NCBI GenBank assembly: GCA_933228895.1
Contig: OW121858.1
Span: forward strand, 28,791,859-28,855,858
Length of the DNA stretch: 64,000 nt
Direction of reading: 5' to 3'
Source: Platycnemis pennipes
Taxonomy: Eukaryota > Arthropoda > Insecta > Odonata > Platycnemididae
The position numbers and the translations under genes were made by a program. Below the pieces are notes generated by a model that searched no databases, was not told the origin of the DNA, and saw only the letters and a program-made list of their open reading frames with translations. Positions 56,351 through 64,000 of this stretch are shown piece by piece (the first letter of the stretch is position 1; each line of letters starts with the position of its first letter).

Positions 56351-57320
56351 CTATACGGAATCAAACATTACTGGAAATACGTAAGTCACCCAAAAGATCA
56401 TGGCTTCGTCGAGGAGCTTTTCGCACAGCCATTTGTTGAAGGCCACTTCCATTATGGTCAAGCGGCCATTTCTCTCGAAGCCAGGGTCTGCGATGCAAAA
56501 GAGGGCTTTCTTCTTTCCCGTCATCAGCATCTGAAGCTGCACTTGCGCGAGGTACTTGCGCGAGGGGACTTTGCCCTCCCCGCGCACCGAATACCTTATC
56601 TCGCTTCTATCAGACTGCGGGCACTTGACTTCAACCACGGCACCATCTGTGATGCCGTCTGGGGAAGCCCCCACGGAGGGATATGCCCGGTTCAAACAGA
56701 GGCCGCACTTCCTTATCTTGATGCCGCGTTGCGTCTCCACGGCCTTCAAGACCACCTGCTCCAGTTGCAGCCCCCTTGATGTTTCGTGCAGGCCGAAATT
56801 CGACCCCCCCAGAAACGATTGCACGAGTGAGCCGCCCGGAGTACAGCAGTTGGTAGCCTCGTGTAATTTCGATGCCGTGATCCTCCCGTACCGCATTTTG
56901 AACCACAATTCGCAATCCGATTGCTGTTTGGTCTTGTGGTACACTTCGGTGCAACTTTTCCGATCCATCGCCTGGGTGCAGTACTTCAAAAACTCATCTG
57001 CATTCCTCTTGCCTCCGTTGCCCTTGAAAGCCACGAGCAAGTCTTGCATGGAGATGGATCGATGAGGAGCCAACGACTTGACCGGCTTGGCGGCCTCTAC
57101 GACGGCCTTTTGTTGAAATGACTGAAGAAATTTTTCCTCATCACCAGCACATTTCTTCGCCTGATTAGGAACAGCTGTTTTTTCTCCCGAGGATGCAAAC
57201 GTTTTGGCAGAACGGACACGTGACCGCTTCGGGTAGCGTTGGGCTTTTGTTCTGGCCGTCTCCTGTCTCTCGATTCCCACGTATTCAACAGCAGTGTTGC
57301 CATAATCCTCCGTGGCATAT
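56351..57320 (-). CDS. YqaJ-type (lambda exonuclease-like) nuclease, terminal exon
   Basis: The open frame extends to 57373, but TTTGCTTTCGTTCCAG at 57321 is a strong acceptor, so the exon probably starts at YATEDYGN. Residue numbers below are from the 340-codon frame. RYGRITAS (161-168), an E in RGLQLEQ (205), GASPDG (D239), EVK (E248, K250) and AQVQLQM (Q277) form the lambda-exonuclease/YqaJ fold and its catalytic D-E-x-K set; all are intact. A basic segment (RYPKRSRVRSAK) precedes the domain, as in arthropod YqaJ proteins, whose N-terminal Cys-rich part would lie in upstream exons not seen here. The family digests or resects DNA. In arthropods it occurs as multicopy genes and in ISL2EU transposons. 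No ISL2EU ends were found around this exon. Ends with a TAG at 56351. Confidence 0.85.
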
Positions 57321-57440
57321 CTGGAACGAAAGCAAAGACCAGAGGAACTGATATTAACGGCCAATAAATTCAAATGATAACATCAGGCTATGTCTATGTG
57401 AAACCGTTCCATCATGGAAAACGGAAGAATAAAACTTTGT

Positions 57441-57520
57441 TAAGGCCGTTGTACACATTGTACAATTTCTTGTACAAGAAATTGGATTGTGCTCTATAAA
57501 AGTATGGGATGAAACAAGTA
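57441..57520 (+). mobile_element. TIR family F, 5' fragment
   Basis: TAAGGCCGTTGTACACATTG then CAATTTCTTGTACAAGAAATTG, the first 80 bp of the element at 58421-59194. It is cut off at its junction with the family A fragment. Confidence 0.75.
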
Positions 57521-57828
57521 ATATGGTCAGGCGAGCACTTTTGTTTACAATGCTAAATTCTACATGAAATTGTGCATTTTATATTAGTTTTTTCGTCAAA
57601 ACGACATTTCTCTTTGCATTATTAACCTGAAAATTTTACCACAAGAGCCATACTTTGCCGTATAGCCACGTATAATCTGATTTTCAACATCTTTTTTCTT
57701 CAAATATATAGGTGATGGAAAGGCCTAATTATTTTATTGCCAATCTATAGAAGGGCCAAAATAAATGATGTGCCCTGAAATTTTCACAAAAATGACATCT
57801 ACCTCATAATTCGTTGTAGCCTCCTTAA
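57521..57828 (+). mobile_element. MITE family A, 3' fragment (copy 5)
   Basis: Matches the last third of family A (GGCGAGCAC, ATTCTACAT, GCCTCCTTAA end). Joined to a family F fragment at its left. Confidence 0.75.
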
Positions 57829-58107
57829 ATCAGATACACTACTAAACCTGTCGTAACACCTTTTAATATCGTAACACCCTTTAATTGATGTCGTTTGCTT
57901 CAATGCCGTGCGATTATAGGTTTGCATTCGCAGAGACATTTAAATTGGAACTTTATATTAGAAAAGTTTGATTAATACGTTGGTTAATCGTCTAATGATT
58001 CCGGACATATTCCGGCATCAGTCTGGCCACACGTATTAAGTTTTCTGGAGCGGTATACGTGTTTTGTTGAGTGTGCATTGCAGTAATTTTCCGAGAACAT
58101 CAAAATA

Positions 58108-58331
58108 CCTTCTCTTTGCATTCTTATTCTGCAAATTTTACTACAAGAGCCATGCTCTGCCTTAAAACTAAGCATAAAATTTCTGAATTTCAGCGTCTCT
58201 GTGGCTTCAAATTCTTAGTAGGAAAGGCCTCTTCATTTTATCGCCAATCGAGGAAAGGGTTCACAAAATTATATAATCTGAAAGTTCCTAAAAATTACAT
58301 TCATTTCATGATTCTGCGGGATGTTACTTAA
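58108..58331 (+). mobile_element. MITE family A, 3' fragment (copy 6, worn)
   Basis: CTCTTTGCATTCTTATTCTG, then AAGAGCCATGCTCTGCC, then an end ATGTTACTTAA. It is more diverged than the other copies. Confidence 0.6.
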
Positions 58332-58420
58332 ACGACTTTGATGTGTACTTATGGGTGCCTTTGGGGTGACGCTTGTCTAGTGTATGACAGGATAATTCAG
58401 TGATAAACAATAATCACCAT

Positions 58421-59194
58421 TAAGGTCTCTGTACACGGTACAGTTTCTTCTACAAGAACTTGTACAATGCGCAAATTGTATCGTGTACAAGGTGTTCATA
58501 CAATATCTTGTACATCAAATTGGATCTTGCTCTATAAAATTATTGGATGAAACCGTCAAAAGATCCACTCTTGTAGCTTCTTTACATGATATGTATGTTT
58601 AGTATTGGTAAGGTTGGTGTTCTGTTTGTGATCACTTTTATTCCTATTAGCGTGGCAAAACCTCCATTTTTGTTGTACATATCGCGATATTCTTTGTTGC
58701 TTCCATATTGTGATATTCATCGGTCGCATTGGAAGTGTTCTATTTCTCAAAAGATGAGTTGGACGCACTGGCAAACATTAAAACATCATCAATGAAAGTA
58801 GGATGACGTTATTGAACCAAAAAGGAAATATTTGCAACCAGCATAAACATGATGTTTGGACGATAAATGATTGGTTTCATGAGCCGATGGAAGAGTACAA
58901 GTAACCAATCGAATAATTCCATTTTATTATAATGCTAGGATTAATGGTTGCAAACCATTGTAACCCAGTAACTATGGTCGTGTTTTCAAAATACTATCGT
59001 CATCGGATATCGCAATTCAGTTGCTCGACAGAAAATGATATCTGCGCATGTAATTGGCGCACAATGTGCATGAAAATCTGTTTATCGTGTATGACTGCCA
59101 ACAAACTTCTTGTACAATTTCTTGGTCAAATCTCACCGTACAATTTATGGTGCGAGATCTTGTACAAGAAATTGTACCATGTACAACGGCCTTA
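58421..59194 (+). mobile_element. TIR family F, full element, about 774 bp
   Basis: The left end TAAGGTCTCTGTACACGGTA and the right end complement TAAGGCCGTTGTACATGGTA are inverted over about 37 bp with mismatches. TTGTACAAG-type palindromes recur near both ends. No transposase. TA or TTA at the borders suggests Tc1/mariner-like behaviour, but this is not certain. Confidence 0.65.
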
Positions 59195-59199
59195 GTTTA

Positions 59200-59612
59200 A
59201 ATGTGTCAACGCAGTTGGAACTGGAACCTAATGCGTCACAGGTAGTGGAACTGTAAAACTGGAACTAATGGTGTCACTGGAAGTGAAACTGTACCAAAAT
59301 GTTACTGGAAGTGGAACTGGTACCAAATTTGTCACTGAATGGGTGTGGAACTGAAACCTAAATTGTCACAGGTAGTGGAACGTAAATTAATGCGTCGCCG
59401 GAACTGGAACGTATTGTGTCACTGGAAGTGGAACTATCATGAAATGTGTCATTGGAGTTGGAACTGGAACCTAATATGTCACAGGTAGTGGAATTGTAAC
59501 ATTTAGTGCAACTGGAACTAATTGTGTCACTGGAAGTGGAACTGGTACCAAACTTGTCACTGAATGGGTGTGGAACTGATACCTAATATGTCATAGGTAG
59601 TGGAACGTAACT
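59200..59612 (+). repeat. Degenerate minisatellite, about 30-bp unit
   Basis: Repeated (T)GTCAC(T/A)GG(A/T)AGTGGAACTG(G)AACCTAAT. Two longer blocks of several units repeat in the same order (59290-59370 and 59530-59612), so it has higher-order structure. Confidence 0.85.
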
Positions 59613-60063
59613 TCGCACATTTGAGACCACGAATTCTTAAATTATTATTAAAATTGGATTATTTTTTCAAAATAAAAGCGCATGGCTACCCAGACGGTAA
59701 TTATTTTTCCATTCAAAAGTCTCAAGATTTCAATCCAGAATCCAGAATTGTGCTAGTAAACCTGTGATCGCCATTCCGAGCTTTAGGCTCTTGCTGGTCG
59801 TGGCTGGAGATATATAAGTGATGATGGCGTCGAGTAAGAATCTTCAGTTCAAGGTGGCTGGATTTAATTTTTTTTTTTTTTTTTTTTTTTTTTTGATAAG
59901 CAGAAGGGTTGTTTTGTTGAGGGTAGGACAGGTTTTTTTGTTGAGGTTAGGACAGGTTATTTTATTGAGGTAAAGAGTTGCCGACAGGGATGATTTTTAT
60001 CAGTGTGGAGTAAGGTGACATATGGTTGGATGTTTAATTTAGGTCAGAGGAGATGATAAAGGA

Positions 60064-63063
60064 TCAATCTGGGAATGGCGGGAGGAGGTTGTCTAGAGAA
60101 GCCCCACCTCTACCGCAACCGGGGTGGGAGAGGGATGTAGGGGTGGATTGATTGGTATTAGTAAAGGGTTGAGAATCGTGGATAGGTGACTGAGAGAGAT
60201 TCGTAGTGTTGCTGGTGCAATGATCATCTTCTGTAGAAGAGTCCAGTTGTACAGCTGAGGCGTTTGGGTTGGGAAAGGGGTGGAAAGGCTGGTGAAGTAT
60301 TGCTAGGTGAGAAAGGTTATCGGGAAATTTTGGTAGTTTCTTCTTTGTGCGTTTAATTTTGGTATGAGGAAGGAAATCTTTGGGGTATAGGTAACGGCCA
60401 GTTGGTAATGATGGGGACCAGAGGGAAGATATGAGGGAGTTAGTAGAGTATCTGACTGAGGTGGCATAGTTAGAGGCATTTTGAGTTAGAAGTTCTGTAA
60501 GCTGAGGGATGCTGAGTTCCGAGTGAATAAGGGAGTTAGGGATAAACCAAGGAGTGCCTGATAGTTGCCTTACAGCTTTGTTGAGAAAGGTTTGTAATCT
60601 CTTTTTGCATGTTGCACTGGTAGTTATCCACACAGGACAGGCATATAGCATCTTAGGAAGGATGATGCTGAAAAGGATTCTGATTTTGTTGTTTAATGAG
60701 GTGGGGCTATGATAATGAAGAAGAGGGTGGAGGGCCTTTTTGGTGTTTGTGACAGTGGTAAGAATTTTGTCGATATGGGAAGAAAAAGAGAGTCTTTCGT
60801 CTAGAGTCACTCCAAGAAAGGTTGCTTCGGTCGGTTGTGGGATGAATTTGTTGTAGAGCGTAAGTGGGAAGTTGTCTCTTTTCGTCTTCTTGAAGGTGAA
60901 GCATACCTTAGCACATTTGTCAGGGTTAATACGTAACTTCCAAGAGTCCAACCAGTCCTCTATTTGGTCCAGATGCGTCTGAAGGACGTCCGCATTCTTG
61001 TCAGGCCACCAGCTACGAGTAGCAATGGTGGCGTCGTCAGCGTAAAGAAAAAGTTCTGTCCTGTCGGTGGTGGGGAAGTCATTGATAAATATATTGAAGA
61101 GGGTTGGGCTTAGGACTGCTCCCTGTGGGACACCTGTGTGGATAGGGTGAAGGTCGGACAGAAATTTGCCATGTTTGATACGGAAGCGGCGGTTCAGAAG
61201 AAAAGATTTTATGATTTTAACAAGATTAATGGGGACATTGATGGCTAGGAGTTTGGAGATGAGCCCATCATGCCAGACCTTATCGAAGGCCTGGCTGATG
61301 TCCAAGAAGACGGCGGTGGTAACCATGTTATTATTGAAGCCTGAGGTAGCAAATTCGGTAAATCTGTTGATTTGGTGCACAGTAGATGTGCGGGCCGCGA
61401 AGCCGAATTGTTCTTCGCGGAATAGGGGGAAGGGGAGTCGTTGGAGCTGTCGAAGAATAAGTCTTTCGTAAATTTTTGCGAAGGTGCAAGTAAGGGAGAT
61501 TGGTCGGTAGTTTGAAACGTCAGTCAGTATTTTATTCGGTTTGGGGATCATTACTATGGTAGATGTCTTCCATTCATCCGGGAAAAGGGCAATTTCGAGG
61601 CATGCGTTGAAGATGCAGGTGAGGTAGTCAACTAGCGGGGTTGGAAGCAGTTTGGTGGCCTTTGGGGAGATAAGGTCGGGGCCTGAGGAGCATTTGTTCG
61701 GAAGGCTGTTGATGATGGTTTTGACATCCGATAAAGCGCAGGTAAAAGGTTCAGATGATGGTGTATGCATTAGGGACAGGATATCTGTTTGCACATCCAG
61801 ATCAGTAGGGTCGTCTGGTTCCTCGGGCTGCCGGGAGAACGCCGAGAGCATACGAGAAGCGAAAGCTTCACCTCTCTCGGCGTCCGTGTTGAGTTTGCGG
61901 TTGTTGATGATCAGAGGGGGTGTTGTTTTAGTGGAGCTCTGTAGTGTGCGTGTAAATTTCCAGAGAGTGTTGTCATTTGTGGAGAGGGATTTAATTTTGT
62001 CATTCCAGGTGGAGGAACGGTGTTTATGTAGCTCATGTTTTAAGATTTTGGTAATTGCATGGAATCTGGATTTGTAAATTGTGTTTCTCGTGTGTTGGTA
62101 TAGGTGTCTGATTTTGTTTTTATCTTTAATGAGTTGTAATATATGTGCAGGGAGAGAGGAAGTGATGAGAGGGATGACAGGGGGTTTGCGTTGGGAAAGC
62201 TGAAGGCAGTGTTGTACATGGTTGGAGAGAGCTTTTATGGCAGAGGATATGGATTGAGGATCCGGGGAGATGGGGGGAAAAGAAGGAGACGAGTTAGATA
62301 ATAGTTTAGTGAATTTCGTCCAGTTATGGGTAATTCTGGTAGGAATATCGATTACTGGGGAAGCTTCTAGGTAAAAGAGGACTGGCAGGTGATCTGAGGA
62401 GTAGTGATGAAGAACCTTAGACGGAATGTCATAAGGATAGTGGGTTGAGAGGGCAATGTCGAGAATGTCAGAGGTGTCCTTGGTTGGTGTTGAACTGATG
62501 TGAGTGTATTCTGCAGGAGCGTGTAGTTGAATGTTTTTGTCAGTACAGTGTGAATTGAGTAAGGTACCGTTTCTGTTGGAAGCCCGGCAGCCCCAATCAA
62601 CGTGCTTGCAGTTAAGGTCACCGAAGACGATGGTTGGAGATTTGTATGAGAAAAGCTTGTCCAGCAACTCAGGTTGAAAGGGCTTGGGGGGATGGTAGGT
62701 GCTGTAAATATTGAGCCGACCAATGGCCGTGGAAACGGAGATGCCCGTGTGTTCAATGGTGACGTGTTTGTGTGGGAGTTGTGTGTGTTTGAATGATTGT
62801 TTTACGAGAATGGCAACTCCCCCACCGGGGTTGGCTTTGGGATTTGTTGGTGAGTGTTGTCTGTCTAGTCTGTAGGTTTGGTAGCCTGGGGCAAACAGGT
62901 TTTTGTTAGGAGTAAGGTGTGTTTCAGATAGAGTAATAATGTCCGGATTGTGTGTAGAAATGAGTAAGTGTAGATCGATGATTTTGTTGGGGATTCCATT
63001 TACGTTCCAGGATAGAACTGTGAGCTGGGAAATATGGTTTTGTCTGTTAGATGTGCTAGACAT
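60064..63063 (-). CDS. Jockey-type LINE ORF2: endonuclease and reverse transcriptase
   Basis: 999 codons without interruption. Residues 1-230 are an APE-type endonuclease: LSWNVNG, SETHL (E47), YSTYHPP, FGDLN (D149, N151), DILDIAL and SSDHLPV (D224, H225). Residues about 450-760 are the RT: SSGPDLISP, SNYRPISL, EEQFGF, FLDISQAFDKVWH (587-599), GVPQGAVLSP and LYADDATI (Y674-D677), then WKLRINPDKCAKV and FLGVTLDE. There is no RNase H domain. The order and length fit the Jockey clade. It nicks target DNA and copies its own RNA at the nick. The start ATG lies in ATGTCTAG, where TAG ends ORF1, so translation probably depends on termination-reinitiation. Confidence 0.95.
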   Translation of the reverse strand: MSSTSNRQNHISQLTVLSWNVNGIPNKIIDLHLLISTHNPDIITLSETHLTPNKNLFAPGYQTYRLDRQHSPTNPKANPGGGVAILVKQSFKHTQLPHKHVTIEHTGISVSTAIGRLNIYSTYHPPKPFQPELLDKLFSYKSPTIVFGDLNCKHVDWGCRASNRNGTLLNSHCTDKNIQLHAPAEYTHISSTPTKDTSDILDIALSTHYPYDIPSKVLHHYSSDHLPVLFYLEASPVIDIPTRITHNWTKFTKLLSNSSPSFPPISPDPQSISSAIKALSNHVQHCLQLSQRKPPVIPLITSSLPAHILQLIKDKNKIRHLYQHTRNTIYKSRFHAITKILKHELHKHRSSTWNDKIKSLSTNDNTLWKFTRTLQSSTKTTPPLIINNRKLNTDAERGEAFASRMLSAFSRQPEEPDDPTDLDVQTDILSLMHTPSSEPFTCALSDVKTIINSLPNKCSSGPDLISPKATKLLPTPLVDYLTCIFNACLEIALFPDEWKTSTIVMIPKPNKILTDVSNYRPISLTCTFAKIYERLILRQLQRLPFPLFREEQFGFAARTSTVHQINRFTEFATSGFNNNMVTTAVFLDISQAFDKVWHDGLISKLLAINVPINLVKIIKSFLLNRRFRIKHGKFLSDLHPIHTGVPQGAVLSPTLFNIFINDFPTTDRTELFLYADDATIATRSWWPDKNADVLQTHLDQIEDWLDSWKLRINPDKCAKVCFTFKKTKRDNFPLTLYNKFIPQPTEATFLGVTLDERLSFSSHIDKILTTVTNTKKALHPLLHYHSPTSLNNKIRILFSIILPKMLYACPVWITTSATCKKRLQTFLNKAVRQLSGTPWFIPNSLIHSELSIPQLTELLTQNASNYATSVRYSTNSLISSLWSPSLPTGRYLYPKDFLPHTKIKRTKKKLPKFPDNLSHLAILHQPFHPFPNPNASAVQLDSSTEDDHCTSNTTNLSQSPIHDSQPFTNTNQSTPTSLSHPGCGRGGASLDNLLPPFPD

Positions 63064-64000
63064 TTTGTAGGAATGCTTTGCATAGTGAGGCGTAAGATTC
63101 TAGAAAGACTTGAAGTCTTTGATGAGGTTGGGCTGACAGGACTGCGGCAAGAGATGCAGTTGTGGTTTGGATAATTTCTGGCCAGTTCAGGTTTTGAATA
63201 ACTTGTTCCTCAGGAAAATGGGGAATCTTTGCTACATGAGCGGGTGGGATTTTATCTGTGATAAATTGCTGCTGGTCCGTGACACTTTGCGGCTGAGAAT
63301 TGCCAGTGTCCAAGACAGGATTGTGGAGTGTGCCTCTACTGGAAGTGTGAGGTTGAGAAGTTGAGTTATCAGGTGAGCGGTAAGAAGGTACGCCATTCTT
63401 GGCAGGATGAGGCTGGATATTTGATGAAGTTTTGTACTGACCTAGTGAGGTGATGGTATGGGAGGTGGATGCCTGTGCTAAGGGTAGTGAGCAGGCAGGA
63501 GAGTCAGGTGGGTGGATGATTTCCTGAGGAACGGAAAAGCGAGCCTGCTGTATTTCAGGTACTGTCGCGCAGATAGAAAGGTCATGTGAAAGCATGTCGC
63601 GACTAGTGCCAGGAAGACTGGGGAAGGAAGTAAAGGCCTCAGGAGGAGGAAGTTCCTTTACATCTTGAAATTGGAAGTCCTCCCATGTGCCATTAGGCGG
63701 AGGGGGAACAATGTCAGGAAGGACAAAAACCTGTTCTCTGTAATTGGTTGGAGGAGGGGGGCAGATTTCGTCAACAGTCGTCTGAGTCGTAGGTCTTGTA
63801 GGAGTCCGTTTTGTCGTGCGTTTGCGTTGTGGGAGAATGTCCCAAGCATTAAGGAGAGGGGGAGGAGCTGGGTCGTATGATGGTTGGAGGGCCGCCGCTT
63901 CCAGCGGAACGGGTTCGCCGTTCTTGATTGCATTTGCCTTTATAAAGGCTGGACAGAGTCTATACATGGCTGAGTGGGCGCCACCACAATTTGCGCATTT
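63056..64000 (-). CDS. Jockey-type LINE ORF1 (gag-like), C-terminal part
   Basis: The frame is open to the window edge. The first visible residues, KCANCGGAHSAMYRLCP, are a CCHC zinc knuckle (C-x2-C-x3-H-x6-C) of the type that ends the nucleic-acid-binding region in Jockey gag proteins; further knuckles are expected beyond 64000. Next comes a long Pro/Ser/Thr-rich linker with PPPP tracts, then a short conserved-looking end with LNWPEIIQTTTASLAAVL and LESYASLCKAFL. It ends at TAG 63056-63058, overlapping the ORF2 start by 8 nt. The protein would coat the element RNA. Confidence 0.85.
   Translation of the reverse strand, partial: KCANCGGAHSAMYRLCPAFIKANAIKNGEPVPLEAAALQPSYDPAPPPLLNAWDILPQRKRTTKRTPTRPTTQTTVDEICPPPPTNYREQVFVLPDIVPPPPNGTWEDFQFQDVKELPPPEAFTSFPSLPGTSRDMLSHDLSICATVPEIQQARFSVPQEIIHPPDSPACSLPLAQASTSHTITSLGQYKTSSNIQPHPAKNGVPSYRSPDNSTSQPHTSSRGTLHNPVLDTGNSQPQSVTDQQQFITDKIPPAHVAKIPHFPEEQVIQNLNWPEIIQTTTASLAAVLSAQPHQRLQVFLESYASLCKAFLQNV

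Larger units (their letters stand above)
59868..64000 (-). mobile_element. Jockey-type non-LTR retrotransposon, runs off the window
   Basis: On the minus strand: ORF1 (continuing past 64000), ORF2 overlapping it by 8 nt, a 169-nt 3' UTR and a 27-nt poly(A) (59868-59894). The intact ORF2 and clean tail point to recent insertion. The 5' end and target duplication cannot be checked here. Confidence 0.9.

Noticed and set aside
61166..62077. Plus-strand ORFs inside the LINE
   Set aside because: Antisense shadows of the intact ORF2 and ORF1.

Overview
This window looks like a TE-rich, AT-rich animal nuclear genome, most likely an arthropod and probably an insect. The pointers are Penelope-like retroelements with GIY-YIG domains, a Jockey-type LINE with two overlapping ORFs, tRNA-derived SINEs, hAT/Harbinger/pogo/ISL2EU-like DNA transposon remains, a DUF4806 gene, a C2H2 zinc-finger exon and intron-split coding sequence with consensus splice sites. 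The species cannot be named from the sequence. There are no bacterial-style operons, CRISPR arrays or rRNA genes.

Host-type coding sequence is sparse. (1) 1957-3522 (+) holds two phase-matched exons of a DUF4806 gene, its C-terminal end. (2) 4745-5862 (+) is a terminal exon with eight C2H2 zinc fingers. (3) 30702-32705 (+) is a 2004-nt, phase 0/0 internal exon coding 668 residues of an unrecognised protein, enclosed by long inverted repeats. (4) 56351-57320 (-) is an exon encoding a YqaJ-type (lambda-exonuclease-like) nuclease that may be transposon-derived. A few short exon candidates are listed with low confidence.

Mobile DNA fills most of the rest. At 8.1-12.4 kb there is a three-level nest: a hAT-type MITE with an 8-bp target duplication holds a 3.56-kb ISL2EU-like transposon, which holds a Harbinger-type MITE with a TAA duplication. 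The ISL2EU-like element keeps the starts of two convergent genes. The left one is a THAP domain, and the right one may be a YqaJ-protein N-terminus. Each has a CRE-like site and a first exon near its end of the element. A short relative lies at 50132-50912. At 27.4-33.3 kb there are two inverted-repeat systems: a near-perfect 563-bp palindrome carrying tRNA-like sequences, and 620-bp arms around the 668-codon exon. At 36-39.6 kb two 5'-truncated Penelope-like elements lie in tandem, the second interrupted by a third PLE fragment in inverse orientation. Another copy is at 54.8-55.9 kb. At 59.9-64 kb (-) is a Jockey-type LINE with an intact 999-aa ORF2, a 27-nt poly(A) tail and an ORF1 that runs off the window.

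Repeats: MITE family A (six copies), family B (hAT MITE, four copies), family E (four copies), SINE family D (three copies), a TIR family F, and a satellite family built on the motif GAACTTGGCCCATAG that occurs as a 152-bp array at 25.3-26.2 kb and as compound arrays at 44.3-49.7 kb. Other tandem arrays have periods of 52, 26, about 57 and about 30 bp. All calls come from reading the sequence; no alignment or database search was run.
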